Below the pieces are notes generated by a model, which saw only the letters and a program-made list of their open reading frames with translations, searched no databases and was not told the origin of the DNA. From an uncultured Clostridia bacterium (GTDB lineage: Bacteria > Bacillota > Clostridia > Peptostreptococcales > Anaerovoracaceae), in the NCBI GenBank assembly GCA_937900415.1, contig CALCEY010000007.1, positions 1 through 64,000 on the forward strand: a stretch of DNA of 64,000 nt. The letters are read 5' to 3'. Position 1 is the first letter of the stretch; each line of letters starts with the position of its first letter. The position numbers and the translations under genes are program-made. Positions 17,521-26,200 of the stretch are shown here, one piece after another.

Positions 17521-17771
17521 TTTGCTCTCATATAATCCAATCTTTCTTTAACATTGCAATTGGACTTATTTTTCCTTTCATTTTTATTTTGGTTATATCA
17601 GGGAACGCGTCTGTTCCCGTATAATGCTTAACTTTTGCGGTTTCTGCTGAAAAGCAATATCCTTAAAACCAGCTGCCGTATCTTTCCTATATACCCGGCC
17701 TTAAATTCACTGTAAATCCTCGTTTCAGGAAACAATCCTGCACAATTACAGGGCAAAGTGATTACTCTGCA
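17521..17771 (-). ncRNA. Structured 5' leader of prfA, unknown class
   Basis: About 250 nt between a good promoter and the prfA ATG hold four separate foldable elements on the minus strand: GCAGAGT-AATC-ACTTTGC (17770-17753), CTGTAA/TTACAG (17751-17710) enclosing CAGGA-TTGTT-TCCTG (17740-17726), GCCG/CGGC in 17690-17660, and GGGAAC-AGACGC-GTTCCC (17618-17601). There is no open frame of note and no T-run after the last hairpin. I do not recognise the class; the rest of the gap (17785-18060) shows nothing identifiable. Confidence 0.45.
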
Positions 17772-17778
17772 ATTTTTT

Positions 17779-17807
17779 ATTATACCATGCTTTACTATTT
17801 TTGAAAA
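17779..17807 (-). promoter_or_regulatory. Promoter of prfA leader
   Basis: TTTTCA (17807-17802), 17-bp spacer and perfect TATAAT (17784-17779) on the minus strand. Confidence 0.65.
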
Positions 17808-18058
17808 GCATTCGCCTCAGAAAAGGTCTTTTAAATTTAATAGTCTCTTAGCTTTAAAAGCTGATTTCTTCAACGATTAAAACGAACGCTGCTCTGCGCT
17901 TTTTAATCAAGCAATATACGCTATCCTGTCAGCTTTAGAGTTTCCTCAACAAGCCTGGCAAGAGAACGGTCACGCCAAGGTTTCAAACCGCCTGAATTTT
18001 CTCCGATACATCAAAAACTACAGGCCTATATCAATCGCCGCCTGCACCCGATAAATTA

Positions 18059-18085
18059 TAAAAAAACCGGAAGCAACTTCCGGTT
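18059..18085 (-). terminator. Terminator after rpmE
   Basis: A 9-bp stem AACCGGAAG/CTTCCGGTT with a 3-nt loop is followed by a T-run on the minus strand, just after the rpmE stop. Confidence 0.9.
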
Positions 18086-18098
18086 TGTGTTCTGATTA

Positions 18099-18299
18099 TT
18101 AGTCGATGTTGTACTTGTTCTTGAATTTTTCAACACGGCCGCCTCTGTTGACAAACTTCTGCTGACCTGTGAAGAACGGATGACATGCGGAACATACGTC
18201 CAGTCTCATTTCTTCTTTAGTTGATTTTGTAACGAAAGTGTTACCACATGCGCAAGTTACTTTACATTCCTTATAATCAGGATGGATTCCTTCCTTCAT
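18099..18299 (-). CDS. rpmE: 50S ribosomal protein L31 (zinc-binding form)
   Basis: L31 (66 aa) of the zinc-binding type: cysteines appear in CKVTCACG and the [15 protein letters not shown] block, giving the four-ligand site. L31 bridges the two ribosomal subunits. The start [14 protein letters not shown] is standard and is preceded by AAAGAGGTAG. It is downstream of prmC by about 110 bp and ends in its own terminator, so prfA is not simply co-transcribed with it. No zinc-free paralogue is in the window. Confidence 0.97.
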   Translation of the reverse strand: MKEGIHPDYKECKVTCACGNTFVTKSTKEEMRLDVCSACHPFFTGQQKFVNRGGRVEKFKNKYNID

Positions 18300-18409
18300 G
18301 CTTCTACCTCTTTCCTGCCCCTTCGGGACATAATTTTACCGTACTTTATTAACAGCTATTTCACTATATCACTTGTTTGATTTGAACGCAAGTGTTTTTT
18401 GTTGGAAAA

Positions 18410-19318
18410 TCAAAGTTTTTTATCTTTTAAGCGAGCAACTATGATTCGGTCTTTTCCGGCAAGATCCTTGAGGCAGACTGTTGAAATAAATTTTTCTTCT
18501 TTTTCCAGAAGCTTTTTCACCGCCTGTCCCTGATTATAGCCGATTTCAAGCATCAAAACTCCGTTTTTATGCAGATGATCAGCTGCTTCCACAGCTATGC
18601 GGCGATAAAACTCAAGACCATCGGGTCCTCCGTCAAGAGCTATCATGGGTTCATGCTCCTTAACCTCTCTTTGAAGCGTTGGTATTACTTCACTTTCTAT
18701 GTAAGGCGGATTAGAAATTATGAGGTCAAACTTCTTTTTACCCAGTTTGCTTTTGAAAGCAGAAAACATGTCGCTTTTTTCAAATTTTATCGCCTTGCAT
18801 CCGTTAATCTTTGCGTTCTTGGAAGCCATGCTGACAGCCTCGCCGCTGACGTCTGAACAGGTCACCTTGACTTTTCCGCATAGTTTAGCAATGGAAACGC
18901 CTATGGCTCCACTGCCGCAGCACAAATCGAGCACTTCCCGTATTGCCTGGGACTTTGTATATTCCTCTCCTCTGAGCGTTCCCTTTTCAATAAGCTCTAC
19001 AGCGTCCTCAACCATGGTTTCCGTATCTTGTCTGGGGATGAGCACTGACGGATCGACTTTAAAAGAAAATCCCATAAACTCCTGGCTTCCCGTTATATAT
19101 TGAAGCGGCTCTCCAAAAGCGCGTCTTTCGACGAGCTCGAAATATCTTTCACATGTATTGTCGGGCAAGACATCCTGCCAACGCATTATAAAGCCCACCG
19201 AATCCAGATTGTCCAAAAAACAATACAGCAATTTTGCGTCTCTCGCTGCGTCGTCGACGCCTGCGTCAGCCAGCTGTGTTTCACCTATTTTAACTAATTC
19301 TTTAAGAGGTAAACCCAT
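18410..19318 (-). CDS. prmC: Release factor glutamine methyltransferase
   Basis: PrmC/HemK (302 aa) methylates the GGQ glutamine of release factors. The N-terminal helical domain carries RRAFGEPLQYITG and LIPRQDTE; the SAM fold has DLCCGSGAIGVS (131-142), and the catalytic NPPY is at 203-206 (ISNPPYIES). It overlaps the 3' end of the upstream DUF1385 gene by 17 bp, so translation is likely coupled. Its substrate gene prfA lies two genes downstream in the same orientation. Length and motif order are normal. Confidence 0.95.
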   Translation of the reverse strand: MGLPLKELVKIGETQLADAGVDDAARDAKLLYCFLDNLDSVGFIMRWQDVLPDNTCERYFELVERRAFGEPLQYITGSQEFMGFSFKVDPSVLIPRQDTETMVEDAVELIEKGTLRGEEYTKSQAIREVLDLCCGSGAIGVSIAKLCGKVKVTCSDVSGEAVSMASKNAKINGCKAIKFEKSDMFSAFKSKLGKKKFDLIISNPPYIESEVIPTLQREVKEHEPMIALDGGPDGLEFYRRIAVEAADHLHKNGVLMLEIGYNQGQAVKKLLEKEEKFISTVCLKDLAGKDRIIVARLKDKKL

Positions 19319-20450
19319 TTTCGTTCTCCTTCGGAACTTCTCGATTGTCTTCCGCTTTCGAAAGATTTTCTTCGGTCTTTGAAACTTTATCTTCGTCCTT
19401 TAGAGACGCTTCTTCGGCCTCTGCGTCCTCATCTTTCTTTTTTGTCAGTTCCTCTTCGGCTTCCTCCCTGACAGGCTCGCCGTTCAAGTCGCAAATGCCT
19501 TCGTAATATGGCGTTTTGTTTTCCGGCAAAACAGCCTTCATCGCCGCTATCGCAACTTCAAGCTGCTTTTCCGAAGGTTCCTTTGTCGTAAGCTTCTGCA
19601 AATAAATTCCCGGCAAGCTCAAAATCTTAACTAACCAGTTATCGCTTCTTCCCGCCCATTTGAGCAACTCATAAGAAAGACCCGCTATAAGCGGTAAAAC
19701 AAGGATTCTGCTGACTATGCGAAGCCAAACGTTTGGCCATCCCATTAAAGCGTGAGTGAGCACTGCAATAACCATTACAAACATGAGAAAACTGGTTCCG
19801 CACCTCGGATGCAGCGTGTAAAACTTCTGAGCGTTTTCGGGAGTGAGTTCCATATTGTTTTCAAAGCAGTGTATAGTTTTGTGCTCTGCCCCATGATATT
19901 GAAAAACTGTTTTTATATCGCTCATCTTGGAAATCAACATTATATACGCTATAAAAATTATCATTCTCAGCGCACCTTCCGCCAAATTGAGCAGTATTAT
20001 GCTGTCTGTAAGCCTGGAAAGCAAACCTACGGCCACCGTCGGCAAAAGCATGAAAATCGCTACGGCTGCAACGATAGCGATAAGGACTGAAATAACCATG
20101 AGTATTTTCCATGCCTTTTCCTTGCCAACTTTTTCCTCTATCCAAATATCAAACTTATCCTTTTCGTACTCTTCCGGATAATTGGCCTCCAGCACGTCTG
20201 CTGAATACATTAGAACCTTTGTTCCCTGAATCATGGAACTGACAAAATTTACAACTCCTCTGATAATCGGAATTTTGCCCCACCTGCTGACTTTAGGCGT
20301 CGGCTGAGTTTTCATATGTATGCTTCCGTCAGGAAGCCTTACTGCGACCGCTGTCTTCTCAGGGCCGCGCATCATTATGCCTTCCATTATCGCCTGCCCT
20401 CCTATCGAGGTCGGACAAGCGTTTTTTAAGAAAATTCTGCTTAAATCCAT
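19302..20450 (-). CDS. DUF1385 membrane protein (YqhQ-like)
   Basis: A 382-aa member of the DUF1385 family, widespread in Firmicutes and of unclear function. The hallmark N-terminus is ACPTSIGGQAIMEGIMMRGP; four or five membrane segments follow (about 95-250), with the conserved YHGAEHKTIHCFE and HPRCGTSFL blocks. The last 70 residues are strongly charged, rich in Glu/Lys/Asp, and probably disordered. The ATG at 20450 was chosen for AAGGAAAAG upstream. It lies between rho and prmC, its common neighbourhood, where rpmE is also found. Confidence 0.9.
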   Translation of the reverse strand: MDLSRIFLKNACPTSIGGQAIMEGIMMRGPEKTAVAVRLPDGSIHMKTQPTPKVSRWGKIPIIRGVVNFVSSMIQGTKVLMYSADVLEANYPEEYEKDKFDIWIEEKVGKEKAWKILMVISVLIAIVAAVAIFMLLPTVAVGLLSRLTDSIILLNLAEGALRMIIFIAYIMLISKMSDIKTVFQYHGAEHKTIHCFENNMELTPENAQKFYTLHPRCGTSFLMFVMVIAVLTHALMGWPNVWLRIVSRILVLPLIAGLSYELLKWAGRSDNWLVKILSLPGIYLQKLTTKEPSEKQLEVAIAAMKAVLPENKTPYYEGICDLNGEPVREEAEEELTKKKDEDAEAEEASLKDEDKVSKTEENLSKAEDNREVPKENENGFTS

Positions 20451-20600
20451 TCTTTTCCTTTTTCCCTCATCATTTAAAATCACTTGCGAAGCTGCGTCTC
20501 ACAAGGGTTTATCAAATATACCGCAAGTGCTTCGCAAGAGTCGAGTATTACGCACTGCAAACGCTTTTCGCAAAAGCTAAACATTCCACACTGCGCCTCG

Positions 20601-21842
20601 CTATTGATCCATCATGACCTTTTTTATAACCTTTACAAAATCGCTGTTGTTTTTAGTGTGCGCCAAATTCTCTATTATGGCCTCCGTAACCTCCTGAACA
20701 CTGCCTCCGGAAAGATTTCGCCTCATAATCCAGATAGCTTCCAGCTCTTCCTGATTCATAAGAAGATCTTCTCTTCTCGTTCCTGATTTATTAAGGCTTA
20801 TGGCCGGGAAAATCCTCTTTTCAGAAAGTCTGCGGTCAAGATGAAGTTCCATATTGCCTGTGCCCTTAAACTCTTCGAAAATCACATCGTCCATGCGGCT
20901 TCCGGTTTCCACCAAAGCAGTTGCAAGAATAGTTATAGAACCGCCTTCTTCCATTTTACGCGCCGCTCCGAAAAATTTCTTTGGCTTGTGAAGCGCTCCC
21001 GGATCCAAACCTCCGGAAAGAGTTCTTCCGGAAGCGGGAACCACCATGTTGTATGCTCTGGCAAGTCTCGTAATACTGTCAAGCAATATCACCACATCCT
21101 TGCCGTGTTCGACCAGGCGCTGAGCCCTAGCCAGAACCATTTCGGCGACTTTGACATGATGCTGCGGCAGCTCATCGAAAGTTGAGTAAATGACTTCGCC
21201 GCCTTTCAGCGACCGCTTCATATCGGTTACCTCCTCAGGTCTTTCATCGACAAGAAGAACGATAAGTTCTACCTCGGGATAATTCGTTTCGATGGCATTG
21301 GCAACCTTTTTCAAAAGAACCGTCTTTCCAGCCTTTGGCGGCGCTACGATTAAACCTCTCTGGCCTTTTCCTATGGGAGCCACCAAATCTATAAGCCTCA
21401 TGGAAAGATCTCTCGTTCCATCCTCCAGTCTCAGTCTTTCATAAGGAAATACAGGAGTAAGCTCGTCAAAATCCGGCCGCCTTATTGCGCGTCCCGGCTC
21501 GTCTCCGTTGACCGTAAGAACGTAAAGCAATGCTCCGAACCTTTCACCTTCTTTTGGAAGTCTGCTTATTCCCTTTATCTTATCGCCTGTTTTAAGATTA
21601 AATCTTCTTATCTGCGTCGGCGATACGTATATATCTTTATCGCTTGTCAAAAAATTAGAAAATCTTAGAAATCCAAAATTGTTTTCTTCCTGTATCTCAA
21701 GAATACCCTCTACTTCAGGTCTCTCCTCCTTTACAGCCGGCGCTTCTGCCGCCGCATTTTCTTTAGCTGCACTTTGCTCTTCAAATGTCTTGGGGAAAAT
21801 TTCTTCGCCGGGGGCGTCCTGAGCCATAACTTTTTCTTTCAT
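20601..21842 (-). CDS. rho: Transcription termination factor Rho
   Basis: A 413-aa hexameric RNA helicase that ends transcription of untranslated RNA. After a short acidic, Ala/Glu-rich N-terminus (about 8-45) come the RNA-binding cold-shock-like domain ([19 protein letters not shown]) and the ATPase core with Walker A APPKAGKT (167-174), Walker [14 protein letters not shown] and the [13 protein letters not shown] block. The secondary RNA-site residues and [20 protein letters not shown] are intact. Starts at 21842 with AAGGTGAT upstream. The 117-bp gap to the DUF1385 gene has no clear terminator, so readthrough into yqhQ-prmC is possible (transcription runs rho to yqhQ only if they are co-directional, which they are not in order: yqhQ lies downstream). 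Confidence 0.96.
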   Translation of the reverse strand: MKEKVMAQDAPGEEIFPKTFEEQSAAKENAAAEAPAVKEERPEVEGILEIQEENNFGFLRFSNFLTSDKDIYVSPTQIRRFNLKTGDKIKGISRLPKEGERFGALLYVLTVNGDEPGRAIRRPDFDELTPVFPYERLRLEDGTRDLSMRLIDLVAPIGKGQRGLIVAPPKAGKTVLLKKVANAIETNYPEVELIVLLVDERPEEVTDMKRSLKGGEVIYSTFDELPQHHVKVAEMVLARAQRLVEHGKDVVILLDSITRLARAYNMVVPASGRTLSGGLDPGALHKPKKFFGAARKMEEGGSITILATALVETGSRMDDVIFEEFKGTGNMELHLDRRLSEKRIFPAISLNKSGTRREDLLMNQEELEAIWIMRRNLSGGSVQEVTEAIIENLAHTKNNSDFVKVIKKVMMDQ

Positions 21843-21938
21843 AAATCACCTTCGCAGGCCTAAAAGAAGGGCCTGCACCTTTCTGAGAATTTTAAGAATT
21901 GATGTGTTTAAGAATACGATCGAAATATCTTAATGTCT

Positions 21939-21966
21939 ATTATATACTGCCGATTAAAAAAAGCAA
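21939..21966 (-). promoter_or_regulatory. Promoter of rho
   Basis: TTGCTT (21966-21961), 16-bp spacer and TATAAT (21944-21939) on the minus strand; transcript leader about 90 nt. The 22060-22140 stretch nearby carries a direct repeat GCAGAATCTCCTTAC twice (about 22103-22132). Confidence 0.7.
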
Positions 21967-22159
21967 GGCAAAGAAATCTCAGGAAAACATTGTTTTAATA
22001 TTCATAGAAGCATAATTTCATATATTCAAGTTGCGCCTGTCATATACCGCAAACGTTTAAATTTTATTACTCCAAGCGCAGACTGCGATGAAAACAATCG
22101 TTGCAGAATCTCCTTACGCAGAATCTCCTTACAGCGAGTGAGATTAAAAACGACATGCA

Positions 22160-22208
22160 AAAAGGACAGACCCTCTTTATCCTTGGATTAAGAGAGTCTG
22201 TCCCTTTA
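22160..22208 (-). terminator. Terminator after hbd
   Basis: A long stem (AAAGGGACAGACTCTCTT with AAAGAGGGTCTGTCCTTT, minus strand) is followed by T residues, about 30 bp past the hbd stop. Confidence 0.85.
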
Positions 22209-22234
22209 TATTTTATATGTAGGAATAGTTTAGT

Positions 22235-23083
22235 TTATTTTCTGTAATCGTAGAATCCGATTCCTGTTTTTCTTCCCAGTTTACCGGCTCTTACCATTTT
22301 TTTAAGAAGTACATGCGGTCTGTATTTAGGATCTCCGTATTCTGTGTAGAGAGTTTCCATAATTGCCAGGCAAACGTCCAAGCCTATCAAATCTCCCAGC
22401 TCAAGCGGTCCCATCGGATGGTTGGCGCCCAGCTTCATAGCGGTATCTACGCCTTTTACATCGGAAACTCCATCAGCAACGATGCCGATACCTTCGTTAA
22501 TCATAGGAATAAGGATTCTGTTTACTACAAATCCCGGAGCTTCTGCTACCTCTACCGGAGTTTTGCCGAGTTTTTCGGAAAGCTCTACGATAGTTGTCTT
22601 GGTTTCATCGGAAGTTGTCAGACCCTTGATGATTTCAACCAGCTTCATCGCAGGAACAGGATTGAAGAAGTGCATTCCTATTACCTTTTCAGGTCTTCCC
22701 GTTGCCGCCGCAATCTCTGTGATAGAAAGTGAAGATGTATTGGTTGCAATTATGGTCTCAGGTTTGCAGAGTTTATCCAGTTCGGCAAACAAAGCTTTTT
22801 TGGATTCCATATCTTCTGTAGCAGCTTCGATAACTAAATCGGCGTCTGCGATGATATTGATGTCGGTTGAGCCCGTAATCCTTCCAAAAACTTCTTCCGC
22901 AGCTTCAGCCGTGATTTTTTCTTTGGCAACCATCTTATCAAGATTTTTCTTAACAGTGGCAAGCCCCTTTTCTACAGAGCTTTCTCTCCTGGCTCTCATT
23001 ACAACTTCATAGCCGTTCTGTGCTAAAACTTGAATAATTCCGGCTCCCATGGTTCCGGTTCCCAATACGCCAATTTTTTTCAT
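22235..23083 (-). CDS. hbd: 3-hydroxybutyryl-CoA dehydrogenase
   Basis: A 282-aa NAD(P)-dependent enzyme reducing acetoacetyl-CoA to 3-hydroxybutyryl-CoA in butyrate-type fermentation. The Rossmann motif GTGTMGAGI opens the protein; [12 protein letters not shown], the catalytic [13 protein letters not shown] block (His near 138) and [11 protein letters not shown] are present. Length is the same as clostridial Hbd. It stands alone here rather than in the common crt-bcd-etfBA-hbd cluster, with its own terminator. The start follows AAGGAGG. Confidence 0.95.
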   Translation of the reverse strand: MKKIGVLGTGTMGAGIIQVLAQNGYEVVMRARRESSVEKGLATVKKNLDKMVAKEKITAEAAEEVFGRITGSTDINIIADADLVIEAATEDMESKKALFAELDKLCKPETIIATNTSSLSITEIAAATGRPEKVIGMHFFNPVPAMKLVEIIKGLTTSDETKTTIVELSEKLGKTPVEVAEAPGFVVNRILIPMINEGIGIVADGVSDVKGVDTAMKLGANHPMGPLELGDLIGLDVCLAIMETLYTEYGDPKYRPHVLLKKMVRAGKLGRKTGIGFYDYRK

Positions 23084-23335
23084 TTAGATAGCCTCCTTAT
23101 TTTTATCGAAACAATTTTTGTTAAAAAATTAACTCTGCTTTCTTTTATATTATAACATAAAAAAGCACAAATGAAACCCCTTTTCAAATAAAATTCATCA
23201 AAAATTTATCTGGATTACAGACAATGTAGCGATATGTTATCATTTTCTTAAATAAGTTGAACCTCATAAAAGGATTTTGTAATCTCCCGATGATTATTTA
23301 ATCAATATAATATATTATTATTTAGGAGGTTACTT

Positions 23336-23767
23336 ATGAGAAAAAAAATTGTTTCAATCTTTTTAGTCTTGGTATTCGTCCTTTCATTCAGCTCAGCAGC
23401 ATCCGCAGCTACGATAGAAGTTATTGACGGAGGTGTACAACCATATGATACTGACACTATAATATTTGAAGTAGACAGAATTAGTTCTTCAAAGGCTGAC
23501 GTTTACATAGACGTATATTTTAGTCAAACAGTAGATATATATAACGTCGTTGTATATCTCCAAAAAAAAGTTGATGGAAAGTGGGTTTTAGATACGACCA
23601 ATCCAGAACGCACATTATACAATAACGGGTTCAATAAATCTTCCTTTTATTTTTACAACCAATATACAGGACTTGACCGTAATACAACTTACAGAATAAA
23701 ACTTGTCAGCAAAGACACTATTGGTTCTACAACAAAAACTTATACAGACTATTCTAACACATTTTAA
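23336..23767 (+). CDS. Small secreted protein, unknown
   Basis: A 143-aa protein I do not recognise. The first 24 residues form a typical signal peptide (MRKKIVSIFLVLVFVLSFS...ASA-ATIEV), so it should be exported. The mature part is rich in Tyr, Asp, Ser and Thr with alternating hydrophobic pattern, suggesting a small beta-sandwich (DVYIDVYFSQTVDIYNVVVYLQKK). No cysteines or sortase signal are present. Start is set by TTTAGGAGG 7 bp upstream. It is AT-rich compared with neighbours and is on the opposite strand, converging on an anti-sigma/sigma pair; the 250 bp upstream hold only AT-rich sequence with no clear promoter. Confidence 0.8.
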   Translation: MRKKIVSIFLVLVFVLSFSSAASAATIEVIDGGVQPYDTDTIIFEVDRISSSKADVYIDVYFSQTVDIYNVVVYLQKKVDGKWVLDTTNPERTLYNNGFNKSSFYFYNQYTGLDRNTTYRIKLVSKDTIGSTTKTYTDYSNTF

Positions 23768-23786
23768 CTTTTACTAAGAGGCTATT

Positions 23787-24473
23787 TTAAATAGCCTCTT
23801 TTACTACTTTTTTTATTACTTCTTTCTCTACCTCTATATCAGACACAATATTAACAAAAGAGTTTTCAACAATAAATCTATATGTCGTCTTTTCTTCGCG
23901 GTTTGTATATCTTTTAATATATACATCTATTCCATACCAATTTTCCATTTCACTTTCAATTGTTCCAATTTTTGTTTCTCCTTCAGCTAATTTTCTTTCT
24001 TTAACAACAAACGCTTCACCCTCTCCATTTTTAAATTTGCTTTCACATCTTTTATTTCTTCCTATAGTCACAACTTTCATCTCTGAAAACTCATATCCTT
24101 CAGGCAGATCTTCTACTATAAAAAATTCTTCTCTGACATCAAGGGGCACCTCTTCATAGTCAAAATAATTATCAACTATCATCATCTCCTCATCATCTCG
24201 CGAATCTTTTATATCCACAATTTGATCTTCGCCCGCTTGCGCGTCCGGAAGCTGGAACAGCGACACCACGCTGAAGCAAAATACCATTGTGAAAACCGAA
24301 GCAAGGCTTGCTGCAATTTTTACCTTCCTTCTCTTTTCTTTCCGCCTTATCCCGGCTAAATGTTTCCACTTTGCTATTTCTATTTCAGACGGCCGTTTTG
24401 ACTCATTTTTTGCTTTATATGCTTTTTCAAAACGCTCTCCCAGCAGCTCTCTATAATCATCTCTGTTTGCCAT
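23787..24473 (-). CDS. Probable anti-sigma factor, single membrane span
   Basis: A 228-aa protein with a cytoplasmic N-terminus of about 50 residues (basic at RRKEKRRKVK), one membrane span (about 51-73, VKIAASLASVFTMVFCFSVV) and an extracytoplasmic domain of about 150 residues rich in Glu/Lys with a DLPEGYEFSEM block resembling the DUF4367-type sensor regions. It overlaps the end of the ECF sigma gene by 17 bp, the standard sigma/anti-sigma arrangement. No zinc-binding HxxxCxxC motif is visible at the N-terminus, so binding to sigma would not be of the ZAS type. Role is inferred from topology and context. Confidence 0.7.
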   Translation of the reverse strand: MANRDDYRELLGERFEKAYKAKNESKRPSEIEIAKWKHLAGIRRKEKRRKVKIAASLASVFTMVFCFSVVSLFQLPDAQAGEDQIVDIKDSRDDEEMMIVDNYFDYEEVPLDVREEFFIVEDLPEGYEFSEMKVVTIGRNKRCESKFKNGEGEAFVVKERKLAEGETKIGTIESEMENWYGIDVYIKRYTNREEKTTYRFIVENSFVNIVSDIEVEKEVIKKVVKEAI

Positions 24474-25098
24474 GATAGTATCCTCCTTGCTCCAATTCCG
24501 CCTTAAGCTTCTTTTTCGCCCGCGCCGAAACGCTGCGCACAGTGCTTTCAGGCTCGTTTAAGATTTCGGCTATTTCTTTGAATTTGTGCCCGTAGATATA
24601 ATACAGCATAATTATCCTGCGTTCTCTGACGTTCAAAGTAGCTTCCAAAACCTCCAAGAGAGATTCGTCGCTTATCCGGCTCACCTGATCATAAAGCTGC
24701 CTGTCTGAAATAAATTCCAGATCTTCCTGCCCGTTATCTACAATTTCCTCATAAGAGCACTTGGTTGCTTCCTCACTCTTTCCTTGCTTAACATATTTTA
24801 ACCCTATTCGTTTTGCTATCGTTAATATCCAATATTTCGATTTTTCCTTATCCCTTATCCTCTCCGCGCCTGCAAGAGCTTCCACCATCGTGTCCTGCAC
24901 CGCGTCCTCAAAATACGCCTTGTTTATTCCAAAAACACCCAAATAACGGGTAACGTCTCTGTAGTACTGTGACAACAGTTCCTCGTTATCCTCCAATCTC
25001 ATTGATTTTTCATAGAATCCGTCCCTCACCTTAGTTGCCATCTTTTCTCTCATTTCTGTCATAATAGGGAAAGATTCTATTTCCTGTGAATATTTCAC
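24457..25098 (-). CDS. ECF-family RNA polymerase sigma factor
   Basis: A 213-aa sigma factor. Region 2 covers about 45-115 (LSQYYRDVTRYLGVFGI...DAVQDTMVEALAGAERI, then WILTIAKRIGLKYVK), and region 4 ends the protein (NVRERRIIMLYYIYGHKFKEIA with the helix-turn-helix ESTVRSVSARAKKKL). Start is GTG at 25098, only 2 bp after the stop of the XRE gene, which indicates translational coupling; an ATG twelve codons further in is the alternative. It forms a three-gene unit with that XRE regulator and the anti-sigma protein. Target promoters are not obvious in the window. Confidence 0.85.
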   Translation of the reverse strand: MKYSQEIESFPIMTEMREKMATKVRDGFYEKSMRLEDNEELLSQYYRDVTRYLGVFGINKAYFEDAVQDTMVEALAGAERIRDKEKSKYWILTIAKRIGLKYVKQGKSEEATKCSYEEIVDNGQEDLEFISDRQLYDQVSRISDESLLEVLEATLNVRERRIIMLYYIYGHKFKEIAEILNEPESTVRSVSARAKKKLKAELEQGGYYHGKQR

Positions 25099-25100
25099 GA

Positions 25101-25469
25101 CTATTTCGCCGCCCTTACTTCATCCGCATATATTTCAGCGATTCTTCCGATACTTCTAAGCTGTTTAGCGTCGCAGTGGTAAAGTATCGCCATTATTTCT
25201 TCACAAGCTCTGGCTGTCTCTCCATCCTTTTCCTCCGGTAAAATTCCTCCCGCAAGTATATAGTCCGCTGTTACGTCAAGAATCTGGCATAAAAGGTACA
25301 ACTTCTTGATGGAAATCCCTTTGTTGCCATATTCAATGTCCGCAATAAACTGTGCGGATACGTCGAGTTGTTCCGCAAGATTTTCACGGCTCATGCCGAT
25401 AGCTTCTCTCCTGCTTCTAACTCTTCTGCCCATTTCTGTCTGGTCCAACTGTCTTAATTTTTCTGCCAT
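25101..25469 (-). CDS. XRE-family regulator upstream of ECF sigma gene
   Basis: A 122-aa DNA-binding protein with an N-terminal Cro/C1-type helix-turn-helix (about 14-68: MGRRVRSRREAIGMSRENLAEQLDVSAQFIADIEYGNK, ending ADYIL). The C-terminal 50 residues are helical and may dimerise. The ATG at 25469 follows AAGGAGAG; the longer frame begins with GTG. It heads the XRE-sigma-anti-sigma unit and faces another XRE gene (25711) across a 241-bp divergent region, so it may control both directions. Not a recognised named regulator. Confidence 0.85.
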   Translation of the reverse strand: MAEKLRQLDQTEMGRRVRSRREAIGMSRENLAEQLDVSAQFIADIEYGNKGISIKKLYLLCQILDVTADYILAGGILPEEKDGETARACEEIMAILYHCDAKQLRSIGRIAEIYADEVRAAK

Positions 25470-25710
25470 TTTTACTCTCCTTTTCACGAAATTTTTCCTT
25501 AAAAAAGAAATGGTCCTTTACTAAAGTTAGTCGCTATAGGATAATAGTTGAATAAACGCATAGTTATGTACTTTATAACTTTTCGGCAAAAAGCAAAGAA
25601 TTCAGCCCATTAACTGCAACTTTTTGAGACCGAATTCACACATATATTATGGGGGCTGAATTTGAGAGAAAAATATATCGCAGCATTTTACAACTGCAAG
25701 GAGAAGCAAA
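25470..25710. promoter_or_regulatory. Divergent region between two XRE regulators
   Basis: For the plus-strand gene TTTTGA, a 17-bp spacer and TATTAT lead to position about 25650. For the minus-strand gene only weak candidates are seen. A short inverted repeat GCAG/CTGC lies just before the plus-strand ribosome site. Confidence 0.4.
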
Positions 25711-26145
25711 ATGAATTTAGATACACAGAAAAGAATCGCAGCCAATTTAAAAGTTTTGAGAACCTGTAAGGATATGAGTCAGGCTCAGATAGCCGACATG
25801 ATTGGAATAAGCAGGTCGCTTTACACCCATTACGAGCTGGGAAGAAGAACTCCCGATGCAGAGGTTCTTTACAATATTTCGAAGCGTTTCGGCATAGATA
25901 TGGCAATGCTGTTTGAAGCCGACCCTCAGGAATTCGTCAATCAAATGAGCAACAATCAGTTTTGTGATGATGATTTAATGGAGCTCACCTCGTTTTACAG
26001 AAAGCTTTCTCCTTTCGCCAAGGGAATGTTGATGGAAAGGGCCATGTATCTGCTCGATTGGGACAGATTCAGGGAAGAAAATCAGAGAGCGCTTGATGAA
26101 AAAAAAAGAGAATGGGAAGGAGCGGACGATGAAGAATTATTTTAA
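25711..26145 (+). CDS. XRE-family transcriptional regulator
   Basis: A 144-aa protein with a Cro/C1 helix-turn-helix at about 8-64 (NLKVLRTCKDMSQAQIADMIGISRSLYTHYELGRR) and a C-terminal helical part of about 75 residues (LMELTSFYRKLSPFAKGMLMERA...). The recognition helix and invariant Gln are present. It starts after AAGGAG and ends at a strong hairpin shared with the convergent ClC gene. The domain layout resembles regulators of cell-state or stress genes in clostridia, but no target can be assigned. Confidence 0.88.
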   Translation: MNLDTQKRIAANLKVLRTCKDMSQAQIADMIGISRSLYTHYELGRRTPDAEVLYNISKRFGIDMAMLFEADPQEFVNQMSNNQFCDDDLMELTSFYRKLSPFAKGMLMERAMYLLDWDRFREENQRALDEKKREWEGADDEELF

Positions 26146-26164
26146 AACAAGTTTTTTGCGCACA

Positions 26165-26200
26165 GAAAAAACGCCCTTCCTCCCGGAAAGGCGTTTTTTT
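26165..26200. terminator. Bidirectional terminator, XRE gene / ClC gene
   Basis: AAAAACGCC...GGCGTTTTT with inner TTCC/GGAA and A/T runs on both sides; it overlaps the last bases of the minus-strand ClC gene. Confidence 0.9.
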
